Assembly: GCF_017303375.1 (NCBI RefSeq)
Contig: NZ_JAFKOH010000012.1
Coordinates: 1 to 64,000, forward strand
DNA: 64,000 bases
Reading direction: 5' to 3'
From: Bacillus sp. NTK074B
GTDB lineage: Bacteria; Bacillota; Bacilli; Bacillales; Bacillaceae_B
Part shown: in pieces, positions 8,153 through 17,391 of the stretch
Layout of the letters: each line of letters starts with the position of its first letter
Numbering within the stretch: the first letter of the stretch is position 1
Notes under the pieces: model-generated
Databases searched by the model: none
Told to the model about the DNA's origin: nothing
The model's input: only the letters and a program-made list of their open reading frames with translations
Made by a program: the position numbers and the translations under genes

Positions 8153-8420
8153 TGTTTTCGTAAACATTGTTGCTTTTGAATGTAACGAGTGGCGGTTGAT
8201 TGCAGCGAGTGGTGCTCACTCTAGAGGGTGAAGGGAACTGCGTAGACTCCTACGGAAAACGGGCGTGCCGAGACCCCGGAAGCGGTTTTTGCTGAGGAGG
8301 GTCGGCCGAACGTCCGTGGAAAACGGGACTGTTCCCTTCACCCTCCTGCACCACATCCTACATGACAGAGCATCGTAAATCTTAGTTTGTGTGCGAATAG
8401 CAACAATCTTTGCGAAAACA
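8153..8420. repeat. 268-bp non-coding element with 22-bp terminal inverted repeats (MITE-like)
   Basis: The ends match as an inverted repeat in 20 of 22 positions (starting TGTTTTCGTAAACATTG on the left; ending CAATCTTTGCGAAAACA on the right). Inside, GAGGGTGAAGGGAAC near 8225 pairs with GTTCCCTTCACCCTC near 8330, so the whole element folds on itself. It has no credible reading frame. Its core recurs inverted at 31440-31605 and in degraded form at 46475-46600. Confidence 0.85.
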
Positions 8421-8497
8421 CCCATTCAGAAAAATGGGGTACCATTCTCATCTGAAGAATACGATATACCATACACATACGGAAAGGATAGAGTGAA

Positions 8498-8686
8498 ATG
8501 GACTTCAATATCGGTGACGTCATCTTCCAATTGTTCATGGTGGCTCTCCTGTTAGCCATTGTCATATTCGCTTTTGTGTTGGCAAAAGGATTGCGGAATA
8601 AACGGCTCCAGCAGCGGAAACAAGATGAACAAATTGAAGAAAAGCTTGATCGGATCATTGAAAAACTGGATCACACGCCTAAATAG
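8498..8686 (+). CDS. Small membrane protein, DUF4083-like
   Basis: The 62-residue protein has one hydrophobic span (residues about 8-30) followed by a charged, helical tail of coiled-coil character (RKQDEQIEEKLDRIIEKLD). A good ribosome site (AAAGGATAGAG) precedes the ATG and a strong terminator follows at 8693. The layout fits the small DUF4083 family of Bacillus; the assignment is from pattern memory and the role is unknown. Confidence 0.65.
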   Translation: MDFNIGDVIFQLFMVALLLAIVIFAFVLAKGLRNKRLQQRKQDEQIEEKLDRIIEKLDHTPK

Positions 8687-8692
8687 TGTGAA

Positions 8693-8724
8693 AAGGGGAT
8701 CCCCTCAAAACGGGCGATCCCCTT
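8693..8724 (+). terminator. Terminator of the small membrane protein gene
   Basis: AAGGGGATC pairs with GATCCCCTT around a 14-base loop. Confidence 0.8.
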
Positions 8725-8744
8725 GTCTCATATAAGAACGTTCT

Positions 8745-9254
8745 CTACTGAACGATTTTTTTCGTTTTTAATCCTTCGATGTAGGCGAAGGCTTCGTCTA
8801 TTTCTTCTTCTGTATATTTCTGCTTGCTCTTGAGTGTGAATACTTTCTCCACGACTTCTTCTTTAGGAAGGTTGTCAAAATATAATACGGTTGAAACCAG
8901 TTCAAGGAAGCGTGCTGATTGGACGTTCATATCCGTGAGGCAATCCTTCAGAAAAGGCATTTCTTTTTCATAGATCTGCAGGAAGTCTTCCCCTTCTTTC
9001 GTGACCGTGTAGCGATATTGGTAGTATCCGCCCTTTTTCTCCTTTACTTCCGAGATGAACCCCATATTGCAGAGTTCCTCGACCCGAAGCGTCAATTCTT
9101 CCGAGTACGGACCATAAAAATGAAATTGGAATTTTTCCTGAAACGGGAATTCAAGCTTCTTGGCGATGAATATCATCTTCTGAAGCTTCTTCCTTCCCAC
9201 CACTTCACCCGAGGCTAAGAAGGCACTCATCAGTTTTGCATGATCTTTCAACAA
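8745..9254 (-). CDS. ywgA: YwgA family protein
   Basis: The 169-residue soluble protein is close to the B. subtilis YwgA length. It carries GRKKLQKMIFIAKKL and YGPYSEELT, the hallmark segments of this family, which looks like a winged-helix fold. The function is unknown. It lies 61 bases downstream of ywfO on the same strand, as in B. subtilis, and may be co-transcribed with it. Confidence 0.85.
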   Translation of the reverse strand: MLKDHAKLMSAFLASGEVVGRKKLQKMIFIAKKLEFPFQEKFQFHFYGPYSEELTLRVEELCNMGFISEVKEKKGGYYQYRYTVTKEGEDFLQIYEKEMPFLKDCLTDMNVQSARFLELVSTVLYFDNLPKEEVVEKVFTLKSKQKYTEEEIDEAFAYIEGLKTKKIVQ

Positions 9255-9315
9255 TGTACGTCATCTCCTACTCCTAGTATTGCATATATCAGATCCTCAT
9301 TGGCTGTAGTGTCCT

Positions 9316-10617
9316 TTATGTCAGTTCTAGAATCTTTCTTATTTGTCTCTTAATATTCTTCCTCGTTGATTCGTCATATAGTAAATCCACTGGATAGTAT
9401 AATTTGTGATCGGTCCGGCGCTTTCCGGAGATGGAATCCACAATGTCCGACTGTCTGGACAATTCGCGCAGTTCCTCATTCTTCATCAGCAGATGGATCG
9501 GGAGCCTCTCCTCTTCCTCGCCCGGCCTGTAGAAATCGTATGGAAGGTCTGAAGATGAGTCCACCACCAGGTAGTAATCTGGATTGATTCCCGCCTTTTT
9601 GAAGAGGGCTTCAAGCTCACTGTGCTTCTTGTATTCCTTCGCAGGATCGAACTCCACGTACTTGAAGAGATTCCGGTTCATGAACCGCTCGCACAGGTCC
9701 CGTAGAATCGGATCTTCTTCTTCCTGCCAAATTTGAAAATAATACATGATGACCGCTTCATCCAGCTTTAGATAGTCCTGAAGCGACACTTCCCCTTCAA
9801 ACAGGGAGTAGAAATGGATCGGGCTTTGCTTGAAGGAGTAGGACTCTTCATGAAGCTCCTTCGCCCTATGTAAAATCTTCGTCAGGATGACTTCGGCACT
9901 TCTCGTAACCGGATGGAAATACACCTGCCAGTACATCTGATAGCGGCTCATGATGTAATCTTCCACGGCATGCATCCCGCTCTGCTTGATTACGACCTGA
10001 TCCTCACGGGGCCTCATGACGCGAAGGATCCGCTCCATGTCGAAATGTCCGTAGCTCACACCGGTAAAATAGGCGTCACGCTGCAAATAATCCATGCGGT
10101 CTGCATCGATCTGGCTTGAAATGAGGCTGACGACCAGCTTGTTTCTATACGTCTTCGCAATCACTTCTGCCACATGCTTCGGAAAATCCGGCGCCACCTT
10201 GCTTAGAACCGCATTCACCTCGGTATCCCCTAGTATAATGGCCTGGGTGAAATGCTCGTGATCAAGATGGAACACTTTTTCAAAGGAATGGGAAAACGGC
10301 CCGTGCCCGAGATCATGCAATAACGCCGCACATAGGGACAATAAACGTTCATCCTGGTTCCATTCAGGCCTTCCTGCGAAGACATCATCCACGATCCGGC
10401 GGATGATCTCATATACGCCAAGAGAATGGTTGAACCGGCTATGCTCCGCCCCATGAAAGGTCAAGTAGGTGGTCCCGAGCTGCCTGATTCTGCGGAGTCT
10501 CTGGAACTCCTTCGTACCAATCAGATCCCAAATCACGCGATCCTTTACATGAACATACCGGTGAACAGGGTCTTTAAATACTTTTTCTTCATGTAATTTC
10601 TGCTTGGCATACTCCAT
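9316..10617 (-). CDS. ywfO: HD-domain phosphohydrolase YwfO
   Basis: The 433-residue protein has the complete HD metal centre: H64 (RFNHS), H101-D102 (LLHDLGHG) and D171 (SSQIDADRMDY). The spacing fits the dGTPase-like branch, which releases triphosphate from deoxynucleotides; YwfO-type proteins are reported to act on nucleotides with allosteric control by GTP-type ligands. The start follows AGGAAGAGGG. Confidence 0.88.
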   Translation of the reverse strand: MEYAKQKLHEEKVFKDPVHRYVHVKDRVIWDLIGTKEFQRLRRIRQLGTTYLTFHGAEHSRFNHSLGVYEIIRRIVDDVFAGRPEWNQDERLLSLCAALLHDLGHGPFSHSFEKVFHLDHEHFTQAIILGDTEVNAVLSKVAPDFPKHVAEVIAKTYRNKLVVSLISSQIDADRMDYLQRDAYFTGVSYGHFDMERILRVMRPREDQVVIKQSGMHAVEDYIMSRYQMYWQVYFHPVTRSAEVILTKILHRAKELHEESYSFKQSPIHFYSLFEGEVSLQDYLKLDEAVIMYYFQIWQEEEDPILRDLCERFMNRNLFKYVEFDPAKEYKKHSELEALFKKAGINPDYYLVVDSSSDLPYDFYRPGEEEERLPIHLLMKNEELRELSRQSDIVDSISGKRRTDHKLYYPVDLLYDESTRKNIKRQIRKILELT

Positions 10618-10858
10618 CTTCTACCCTCTTCCTAAACTAGCATATTTCTATTATAGCGACTTACGTCCTGGTCTTCATCTCGAATTTTGTCGAAAAAAAT
10701 AGGTATTTCGCTTCTGACTGATCATTCCCAAGCGTTCCGATTCCATCAAAAAAAGTTGGACGCTTGACAAAGAACCCCTCCTCATTTAATTCTCTGCCTC
10801 TTAACTAGTTTCCTTTTCCTTCAGGATGCAAACCTGAATTTTTTCAAAAGAAAAGAAA

Positions 10859-10880
10859 AAACTTCCTCAGGTGGAAGTTT
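10859..10880 (-). terminator. Terminator of the DUF1450 gene
   Basis: On the minus strand AAACTTCC pairs with GGAAGTTT, followed by TTTCTTTTCTTTT. The 240 bases from here to ywfO hold nothing recognisable. Confidence 0.8.
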
Positions 10881-10884
10881 CCCT

Positions 10885-11109
10885 TTATTTCTTTATTTTC
10901 TTGATTACCTTTTCCATAAGCTCTTCTTCAGTCAACGCCGCTACAGGACGATTATTCACAAACGCGAATGTTTTTTTGCGCCCTGGACCACAATAGGATT
11001 GGCACGCAATGTCGATTGGTGCATCCGGGTCGATTTCTTTTAATTTCGGAATCAAGGTCTTTAGGTTAACGGCCTGACAATCATCGCAAACACGAAATTC
11101 GTTTGCCAT
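10885..11109 (-). CDS. DUF1450 family cysteine-containing protein
   Basis: The 74-residue protein has paired cysteines CDDC near the N-terminus and CQSYC in the middle, followed by [16 protein letters not shown]. This resembles a miniature thioredoxin-like iron-sulfur or zinc fold as found in DUF1450/YuzB-like proteins. No function is established. Its place between ywfO and rsfA is typical of Bacillus relatives. It has its own terminator. Confidence 0.75.
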   Translation of the reverse strand: MANEFRVCDDCQAVNLKTLIPKLKEIDPDAPIDIACQSYCGPGRKKTFAFVNNRPVAALTEEELMEKVIKKIKK

Positions 11110-11349
11110 CTGTCCCCAACCCTTTCTATCTATTGAAATGGATATTATTCATCGTAAACATCGATTTATAGAATACAGTCTTCTGTCATGATTTGCAAGA
11201 AAACATCGTTTCCAGCTGGTGGAAAGCCCATGGTTCCAACGAAACTAGCAGACAGAAAATAATTTTAGCATATTCGTATAAAAACGGTGAAAATGGTCCA
11301 TCCTTTTATCAACGAATACTTTTAAGAAAACTTTGGGAGTTGAGATGAA

Positions 11350-12171
11350 ATGATGATGAAAACAAGACAGGATGCCTGGACAGAAGAAAACGATCTATTA
11401 TTAGCTGAAACGGTCTTACGTCATGTCCGTGAAGGCAGCACTCAATTAAATGCCTTTGAAGAAGTCGGGGACAAACTGAACCGTACGTCCGCCGCATGTG
11501 GATTCCGCTGGAACGCCGTCGTTCGCCACCAGTACGAGAAAGCTCTTCAACTAGCAAAAAAACAACGCAAGCAGCGCCACCGCATTCTCGGTAAAGATCA
11601 AGGCGGCAAGAAAAAGCTGCTCTATCAGCCACCGACGCCTTCATTCGAAGATTTAGATGCTATGTCTCTATCAATGTCTGAAGCTGAAGAAGAAATGGAA
11701 TTCGCCGAGTACGAAAACTACGTGCCTGAAACGGAACAGCTTGGGAAAGAAACCGAACAAGCACCGCAGAACTATGAGATGGAAGCAAGTGAGGAACAAG
11801 TCCATGTTAAAGAGCAGGCCCCTGCCCCTAACCATGTGGTGAAGCCATCCGGATTAAAAGGGGAAGTGACACTCGAGAAAGTGATTGCCTTCCTGCAGAA
11901 CCTGGCCCAAACCAACATGAACTCAGACTACGTAAAGATCGAAAACCAACGATTGAAGCAGGAAATTTCCGACATACGCAGGGAAAACGCCGAACTTGAA
12001 AAGAAAGTCAAAGCCCTTGAAAACAATTCCGTCACGATGCAGGAAGACTACGAAACACTGATGCAAATCATGAATCGTGCCAGAAAACTTGTCGTGTTCG
12101 ACGAAGATGAGTCAAAGGCTCCCCGGTTTAAGATGGATCGGAACGGTAATTTAGAAAAAGTGGCTGAATAA
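11350..12171 (+). CDS. rsfA: Prespore-specific transcription regulator RsfA
   Basis: The 273-residue protein starts with a Myb/SANT-like DNA-binding domain ([18 protein letters not shown] ... [13 protein letters not shown], residues about 8-62), an acidic proline-rich linker, and a long coiled coil (about 195-245). RsfA fine-tunes sigma-F-dependent gene expression in the forespore. The B. subtilis homologue is slightly shorter (about 258 residues). Three ATG codons in a row make the exact start uncertain by two codons. Confidence 0.93.
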   Translation: MMMKTRQDAWTEENDLLLAETVLRHVREGSTQLNAFEEVGDKLNRTSAACGFRWNAVVRHQYEKALQLAKKQRKQRHRILGKDQGGKKKLLYQPPTPSFEDLDAMSLSMSEAEEEMEFAEYENYVPETEQLGKETEQAPQNYEMEASEEQVHVKEQAPAPNHVVKPSGLKGEVTLEKVIAFLQNLAQTNMNSDYVKIENQRLKQEISDIRRENAELEKKVKALENNSVTMQEDYETLMQIMNRARKLVVFDEDESKAPRFKMDRNGNLEKVAE

Positions 12172-12181
12172 CGTGCTCCCC

Positions 12182-12213
12182 AACCAGTGTGCCTGTGGGC
12201 GTGCTGGTTTTTT
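12182..12213 (+). terminator. rsfA terminator
   Basis: AACCAGTGTGCC pairs (with wobble) with GGCGTGCTGGTT, then a T run. Confidence 0.8.
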
Positions 12214-12335
12214 ATTTGAAATGAAGAGAATCTCTTTCTACAAAACTTAAAGTTTGTCCTTCAAAGCCTATTTTAGCTGAAAATGCGATGCTTTAGAGCG
12301 GTAGATCGGCTTAAAAAGGGGGGAGTCTCATCACG

Positions 12336-12445
12336 ATTGCGTCAATTTCCAATGTATTGCGCCAAAATAGGGGATGATTGCGTCATTATTAAATTTATTG
12401 CGTCATTCTCTGCTCGGATAGCGTCGTGATTCTCTTTTTTGCGTC
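12336..12445. repeat. Phased 20/21-bp repeats with ATTGCGTC core
   Basis: ATTGCGTC or a one-to-two-base variant begins at 12336, 12356, 12377, 12397, 12418 and 12438. The steps alternate 20, 21, 20, 21, 20, so the mean is 20.4 bases, exactly two helical turns, and the tract cannot be an in-frame coding repeat. It lies between the convergent terminators of rsfA and lipL, in a 340-base gap with no gene. Confidence 0.85.
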
Positions 12446-12465
12446 TTTTTAAAATTTTTTCCAAA

Positions 12466-12503
12466 TAAAAAAGCCGGACCCCCATACAATCCGAAGTCCA
12501 GCT
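12466..12503 (-). terminator. lipL terminator
   Basis: On the minus strand AGCTGGAC pairs with GTCCGGCT and is followed by TTTTTTATTT. Confidence 0.8.
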
Positions 12504-12510
12504 CTCCCAT

Positions 12511-13353
12511 CTATCCCAATACCTTTTCATTCCGATCAACAACCCGCTGATAATACGTTTCGTACATCCCATATTCTTCCCCCTGAAGGGCACTGCTATA
12601 AAATTCAACGCTGAACCCTTTCAACGACTGCAGCAAGCGCAGCATCACATCTTGTATCGATAATTCAACTCCCAGGAGCTCCGATAATGAGGCCATCACT
12701 TCAGGATGAATGTCAGGGAACGTAAACTTCGTCATTCCATCCTTCAATCCTGTCTCATAAAAACGCTGGATCAGCTCTGCCCGTCCAGAGCCGCTTCCGT
12801 TCACGCAGAGATACACCTGGACAGCTACCCCGTTCCGGATCCTCCGCTGGGAGATCCCGGCAAACTTCCGATCATTGATGCTGAGGTCATAGCTTCCTGG
12901 ACAATACGACTGTGTAATCTCCTTGGCTTCGATTTCCACGTCGAAATCCTTGAATATGTCCTGAACGAGTATCCACATGGCGTCGTATCCACGGTTTATA
13001 TCGATTCCCTTTTCAGAATCAGGGAATACCAATGAGAGATTCAATACCCCTTCATCCAATACCACCGCTAATCCGCCGGAGTTTCGCACAATATATTGAT
13101 AGCCTGCCTCTTCCAACACCTTCAGGGCATCGGACAAAAACGGCAGCTTTGTATCCTGTATACCTAACACAACCGTTTGATGATGGACCCATGAGCGTGC
13201 CGTCGGGTCTGACTGGCCTGCTCCGACCGCCGTGCACAACGTGTCATCCATGGCGAAGGACTGCAGGGCCCCGAACATCGGTCCTAAACTTGATTGATCA
13301 ATCACTCTCCATCGGTCTTGACGAAGCAGTGCATATGCTTTTTCTTTATCCAT
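12511..13353 (-). CDS. lipL: Octanoyl-[GcvH]:protein N-octanoyltransferase LipL
   Basis: LipL moves the octanoyl chain from the glycine-cleavage H protein to E2 subunits of dehydrogenase complexes, completing the amidotransfer route of lipoate assembly. The 280-residue protein has the biotin/lipoate ligase fold, and the acyl-thioester cysteine is C151 in YCPGSYDLS (C150 in B. subtilis). A conserved lysine lies at 163. It is transcribed alone toward rsfA. Confidence 0.92.
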   Translation of the reverse strand: MDKEKAYALLRQDRWRVIDQSSLGPMFGALQSFAMDDTLCTAVGAGQSDPTARSWVHHQTVVLGIQDTKLPFLSDALKVLEEAGYQYIVRNSGGLAVVLDEGVLNLSLVFPDSEKGIDINRGYDAMWILVQDIFKDFDVEIEAKEITQSYCPGSYDLSINDRKFAGISQRRIRNGVAVQVYLCVNGSGSGRAELIQRFYETGLKDGMTKFTFPDIHPEVMASLSELLGVELSIQDVMLRLLQSLKGFSVEFYSSALQGEEYGMYETYYQRVVDRNEKVLG

Positions 13354-13544
13354 AACGCTTCTCCTTCACTTACAAACATGCGTGATCATTATACCATATG
13401 AATGGGGTTTGCTAAAAAAGGGGTAGGACAATCCAGGGTTGGTTTTCGGTTTGCCTGTTAAAAAAGGCATTTATTTTGACAGGTGGATTCCCTTCATTCT
13501 TTACCTGTCAACTGTCAAAAATAGAAAGAACTTCAACAGGCAAA

Positions 13545-13574
13545 CAAAAAAACCGGACCCCCAAAAGGATCCGG
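13545..13574 (-). terminator. pta terminator
   Basis: On the minus strand CCGGATCC pairs with GGGTCCGG, followed by TTTTTTTG. The stem closely resembles the lipL terminator. Confidence 0.8.
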
Positions 13575-13595
13575 CCTTCCAATACATCTATATCC

Positions 13596-14567
13596 TTACA
13601 GCGCCTGAGCAGCCGTAATCAATGCAAGCTTATACACATCTTCTTCGTTACATCCCCGGGAAAGATCGTTCACAGGAGCGTTCAATCCTTGGAGGATCGG
13701 TCCGACTGCTTCGAAGTTTCCGAGGCGCTGGGCAATTTTATATCCGATGTTTCCAGCTTCGAGGCTTGGGAATACGAATACGTTCGCATTACCTTGGATG
13801 TCGGCACCCGGTGCTTTTTTCTCTGCTACCGAGGGAACGAAGGCAGCGTCGAATTGGAATTCACCATCGACTGTCAGTTCCGGTGCTTTTTCTTTTGCGA
13901 TGGATACGGCTTCAACCACTTTTTCCGTTTCCGGTGATTTGGCCGAACCTTTTGTAGAGAAGCTCAGCATCGCAACACGTGGATCGATGTCGAACATTTC
14001 AGCTGTCTTCGCACTTTCAATCGCGATTTCGGCTAAGTCCTGGCTGTCAGGCGTTATGTTGATAGCACAGTCAGCAAATACATATTTCTCGTCTTCCCGT
14101 ACCATGATGAAGACACCGGACGTTTTCATAACGCCTTCTTTTGTTTTAATGATTTGCAATGCCGGGCGAACGGTATCAGCTGTTGAATGGGCCGCCCCGC
14201 TTACAAGACCATGAGCCTGGCCCGTGTAAACAAGCATCGTTCCGAAATAGTTTCCGTCCAGGAGGATTTTCTTCGCTTCTTCTTCAGATGCTTTTCCTTT
14301 ACGACGTTCTACAAATGCTTTCACAAGCTCGTCCATACCAGGGAATGAGGCAGGATCGACAACGTCACATCCGGCAAGCTTCACACCCAGTTGATCCGCT
14401 TTTGTATTTACTTCATCCACGTTTCCGACGACGATCGGCGTCAAGATACCGTCGCTTGCCAAACGGGATGCTGCTGTCAGAATACGTTCGTCTGTCCCCT
14501 CAGGGAATACGATCTTTAACTCTTTGCCTTTAACTTTATCTGTTAATGTGGTAAATAAGTTGCTCAA
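13596..14567 (-). CDS. pta: Phosphate acetyltransferase Pta
   Basis: Pta interconverts acetyl-CoA and acetyl phosphate, the first step of acetate overflow with AckA. The 323-residue length is that of the short, single-domain Bacillus enzyme. The N-terminal KELKIVFPEGTDERIL, GLVSGAAHSTADTVRP and a C-terminal DLSRGCNEEDVY are typical of the family. The start codon is TTG at 14567, eight bases after GGAGG. Promoters for pta and hemQ lie in the 299-base gap to 14867. Confidence 0.95.
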   Translation of the reverse strand: MSNLFTTLTDKVKGKELKIVFPEGTDERILTAASRLASDGILTPIVVGNVDEVNTKADQLGVKLAGCDVVDPASFPGMDELVKAFVERRKGKASEEEAKKILLDGNYFGTMLVYTGQAHGLVSGAAHSTADTVRPALQIIKTKEGVMKTSGVFIMVREDEKYVFADCAINITPDSQDLAEIAIESAKTAEMFDIDPRVAMLSFSTKGSAKSPETEKVVEAVSIAKEKAPELTVDGEFQFDAAFVPSVAEKKAPGADIQGNANVFVFPSLEAGNIGYKIAQRLGNFEAVGPILQGLNAPVNDLSRGCNEEDVYKLALITAAQAL

Positions 14568-14866
14568 TAGAGGAACCTCCTTGATTTATACATATCCAAT
14601 CTTAGAATACTCTTCTCATATAGGAATTCAAGGAAAAGGAGAAATGATATCGGTTACACGCAAAAAGTCTTTGTTTTCTAACAATTCCTTTTCCTTTTAC
14701 CCGTTCCTTTATACTCCTAAGCACGCTACCTAGGATAGTGTGTTCCAGAATTCACCGGTCTATCCACGATCTGTGCCATTTTGTCGACATTGGGTTTTGT
14801 AATCTTACTCTAAGGTCAAACTATGATATAGTAAAGTTGGAAATAGTACACTAAGGAGTGATTACG

Positions 14867-15613
14867 TTGGCAGAACCGGCACAAACATTAGATGGTTGGT
14901 ATTCCCTGCATGATTTTCGCGCGATGGACTGGACTTCATGGAAGATGCTTCCGGGAGAAGAGAGAGACTCTGCGATTGCGGAATTCCACGGTTTCTTAGA
15001 TCGAATGAACAGTACTCAGGATGCGAAAGAAGGAAGTCATGCCCTATACACGATCGTCGGGCAGAAAGCAGACTTTATGCTCATGATCCTTCGTCCGACA
15101 ATGGAAGAATTAAATGAACTTGAAAATGAATTCAACAAGCTGAAAATCGCTGAATTCACCATCCCGACTTTTTCCTACGTTTCCGTTGTGGAACTTGGTA
15201 ACTATATGCCTTCAGAAGGTGACCCTTACGAGAATCCATACGTACAGGAACGCATCTATCCGATCCTTCCGAAAGCAAACCACGTTTGCTTCTATCCGAT
15301 GGACAAGCGTCGCCAGGGTAATGATAACTGGTATATGCTTCCGATGGAAGAGCGTCGTGACATGATGAGAAGTCACGGGATGATCGGGCGTCAGTACGCT
15401 GGAAAAGTAAAACAGATCATTACAGGTTCGGTTGGCTTTGATGATTATGAATGGGGCGTTACCCTGTTCGCCGATGATGTGCTTCAATTCAAAAAGCTTG
15501 TATATGAAATGCGTTTTGATGAAGTAAGCGCCCGTTTCGGTGAGTTCGGTGCCTTCTACGTAGGAAACCTATTAAAAGAAGAAGCTATCTCAAAATTCCT
15601 TCACGTGAACTAA
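14867..15613 (+). CDS. hemQ: Coproheme decarboxylase HemQ
   Basis: HemQ oxidatively decarboxylates coproheme to haem b in the coproporphyrin-dependent pathway of Gram-positive bacteria. The protein of about 248 residues has the chlorite-dismutase-like fold; the tyrosine in CFYPMDKRR (Y143) and the haem-ligand histidine in [10 protein letters not shown] (H170) are at the expected places. I chose the TTG at 14867 because AAGGAG sits eight bases before it; an earlier in-frame GTG overlaps that site. Confidence 0.95.
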   Translation: MAEPAQTLDGWYSLHDFRAMDWTSWKMLPGEERDSAIAEFHGFLDRMNSTQDAKEGSHALYTIVGQKADFMLMILRPTMEELNELENEFNKLKIAEFTIPTFSYVSVVELGNYMPSEGDPYENPYVQERIYPILPKANHVCFYPMDKRRQGNDNWYMLPMEERRDMMRSHGMIGRQYAGKVKQIITGSVGFDDYEWGVTLFADDVLQFKKLVYEMRFDEVSARFGEFGAFYVGNLLKEEAISKFLHVN

Positions 15614-15623
15614 ATACATGACA

Positions 15624-15656
15624 AACGACAAGTCCCTGTGGCTTGTCGTTTTTTTA
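15624..15656 (+). terminator. hemQ terminator
   Basis: AACGACAAG pairs with CTTGTCGTT, followed by a T run. Confidence 0.85.
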
Positions 15657-15956
15657 TCAGAAAGGTGTTGGTTGATTTCTTATTAGTATTTCAATATTAA
15701 TACCTATATGAAAATGAGAAAACAGGATTTTTAAAATGCGTTCGATTTTCGCTCCATTAGAAGAACTGCTGTTTTCTTTCAGACGTTCTTTCCTCATTTG
15801 TAAGCTTTGTCACGTGCTTTCGTAAAGCTAGTGAGGGGCAAAGAAGACACTACATACGTAAAAGCGCTGAGTAGAGCGGAAAGGAACGGTCCACTTTCAA
15901 AACAACCACTCATCTTAACAAACCATTCCCCCCACTCCTTCCTTCAAAAAACACAA
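15657..15956. other. Gene-free stretch before cwlJ
   Basis: This stretch of about 300 bases holds an imperfect inverted repeat (CCTCATTTGTAAGCTTT near 15792 against AAAGCTAGTGAGG near 15824). No convincing gene is seen; a plus-strand frame at 15807-16013 has no ribosome site and no family resemblance. Confidence 0.5.
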
Positions 15957-15986
15957 GAATATATTATTCACCCACAACATAGACAT
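15957..15986 (+). promoter_or_regulatory. Candidate sigma-E-type promoter of cwlJ
   Basis: GAATATA and CATAGACAT are separated by 14 bases, about 40 bases before the cwlJ start codon. This resembles the mother-cell sigma-E consensus and fits the known mother-cell expression of B. subtilis cwlJ. The -35 match is only approximate. Confidence 0.45.
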
Positions 15987-16027
15987 GAAATAGTGAGACA
16001 TAGCCTCTTCTAAAGTGAGGTGGGAAG

Positions 16028-16450
16028 ATGGGTGTTATTCCTTATAACGAGAAGGAAGTGAAGCTCCTCGCTCGACTGATGAGAGCTGAAGCCGAGGGTG
16101 AAGGACAGCAAGGAATGCTGATGGTAGGGAATGTCGGGGTGAACCGGGTCCGATCCGATTGCCTTGACTTCAAGAAGTTGGCGAATCTTCAGGATATGGT
16201 ATTTCAAAGCCCAGGTGGATTCGAGGCAACCCAGAAAGGATACTTTTATCAGCGGGCTCGGCAGAAGGAAATCGATTTGGCCCGGAAGACCATTAAAGGC
16301 AGCAGGTACCATCCTGCTTCCTATTCCCTTTGGTTCTTTAAGCCTGCCGGGAATTGCCCGGCCGAGTGGTATAACCAGTCCAACGCGGGACGATTCAAAT
16401 CCCACTGTTTCTATCAACCCACTCAAGGTGATTGTCCGAAAGTCTATTAA
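16028..16450 (+). CDS. cwlJ: Spore cortex-lytic hydrolase CwlJ
   Basis: CwlJ is a coat-located germination enzyme that degrades spore cortex peptidoglycan and is triggered by calcium-dipicolinate. The 140-residue protein is a Hydrolase_2 (SleB/CwlJ) catalytic domain without signal peptide or binding repeats. RAEAEGEGQQG holds the catalytic glutamate region; GYFYQRAR, SLWFF and KSHCFYQPT are characteristic. GAGGTGGGAAG precedes the ATG. It is followed after 24 bases by gerQ, whose product anchors CwlJ in the coat. Confidence 0.95.
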   Translation: MGVIPYNEKEVKLLARLMRAEAEGEGQQGMLMVGNVGVNRVRSDCLDFKKLANLQDMVFQSPGGFEATQKGYFYQRARQKEIDLARKTIKGSRYHPASYSLWFFKPAGNCPAEWYNQSNAGRFKSHCFYQPTQGDCPKVY

Positions 16451-16474
16451 TTTCATTCAAAGGAGGTATTCGGT

Positions 16475-16951
16475 TTGGCGAACCAACAATCAAACCCTTA
16501 TATGCAAGGGTATAATCAATCTGCCTATAATCCTTATGGTCAGTATTACGGTGGTGGGCAAGGGCAAGGTCAGGGACAGTATTATCCCCAGCAGCAAGGT
16601 GGCGGGAATTATTCGATTCCTTCACCAACAAATGCTCCGGCCCCTTCTCAAAATGTTCCGGGCATGCTCCCGATTGAAGAATCGTATATCGAAAACATTC
16701 TCAGGTTGAACAAAGGAAAGGTAGCCACAGTGTATGCGACGTTTGAAAACAATAAGGAATGGAATGCCAAGATCTTTAAGGGGATCATTGAAGCCGCCGG
16801 ACGGGATCATCTCATCCTGAGCGATCCACAAACCGGGACACGGTACCTCATTCCGATGATTTACTTAGATTACATTACATTCGATGAAGAAATTGAATAT
16901 GAGTACCCGTATGGTGCAGGCGGTTCAATGCAGAGTTACTCACAACGATAA
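16475..16951 (+). CDS. gerQ: Spore coat protein GerQ
   Basis: GerQ is a small coat protein needed for CwlJ function and cross-linked by transglutaminase. The 158-residue protein has a Gln/Gly/Tyr-rich N-terminal third (residues about 1-55, rich in GQ repeats) and a conserved C-terminal domain (SYIENILRLNKGK to the DYITFDEEIEYEYPYG segment). The start codon is TTG, preceded by AAAGGAGG. It is co-transcribed with cwlJ. Confidence 0.93.
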   Translation: MANQQSNPYMQGYNQSAYNPYGQYYGGGQGQGQGQYYPQQQGGGNYSIPSPTNAPAPSQNVPGMLPIEESYIENILRLNKGKVATVYATFENNKEWNAKIFKGIIEAAGRDHLILSDPQTGTRYLIPMIYLDYITFDEEIEYEYPYGAGGSMQSYSQR

Positions 16952-16957
16952 AAAAAC

Positions 16958-16994
16958 ACCCTGTGAGGAAGCTGACTTCCTTACAGGGTATTTT
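16958..16994 (+). terminator. cwlJ-gerQ terminator
   Basis: ACCCTGT and ACAGGGT close a longer stem that also pairs GGAAG with CTTCC. It lies in the narrow convergent gap before ywdK. Confidence 0.75.
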
Positions 16995-16999
16995 CATGT

Positions 17000-17371
17000 T
17001 TATAATGTTTTTGCCGCAAATATAATGAGAAGGATCCAAGCTGCCAGGAAGCTGACCCCACCAAGGGGTGTAATCGCCCCAAGCACCTTAATGCCGGAAA
17101 GACTAAGTACGTACAGGCTTCCTGAGAAAAGAACCGTTCCGATCAGCATCAGCCATCCTGACCAGGAAAGCAGGGATGTCGGGGTTACATTACCCATCAA
17201 TACGCCGACGATGATAATCCCGATTGCATGGAACATCTGATAAAGAACGCCTGTATTCCAAGTATCAATGTATTTCTGTGAAATCTTCCCTTCCAATGCG
17301 TGAGCACCGAATGCCCCCAGTGCCACGGATAAAAAGGCATTGATGGCACCGATAATGATAAATGTTTTCAT
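17000..17371 (-). CDS. ywdK: DUF423 membrane protein YwdK
   Basis: The 123-residue protein has four membrane spans and the DUF423 pattern (GAFGAHALEGK near residues 19-29, FHAIGI, GSLYVLSLSG). The function is unknown. It is the last gene of the DUF4230-ung-zinc-knuckle-ywdI-ywdK run on the minus strand, preceded by GGAGG. Confidence 0.9.
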   Translation of the reverse strand: MKTFIIIGAINAFLSVALGAFGAHALEGKISQKYIDTWNTGVLYQMFHAIGIIIVGVLMGNVTPTSLLSWSGWLMLIGTVLFSGSLYVLSLSGIKVLGAITPLGGVSFLAAWILLIIFAAKTL

Positions 17372-17391
17372 GGTGAACCTCCTACGTTTGT

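Noticed and set aside
8153-8420. Insertion sequence with transposase
   Set aside because: No frame of transposase length or character exists inside any of the TIR-bounded copies.
15595-15612. TTCACGTGAA at the hemQ 3' end as a parS site
   Set aside because: Only the central ten bases match; outer positions differ and it lies in coding sequence.
15807-16013. 68-codon plus-strand frame before cwlJ
   Set aside because: No ribosome site, and it runs through the likely cwlJ promoter.
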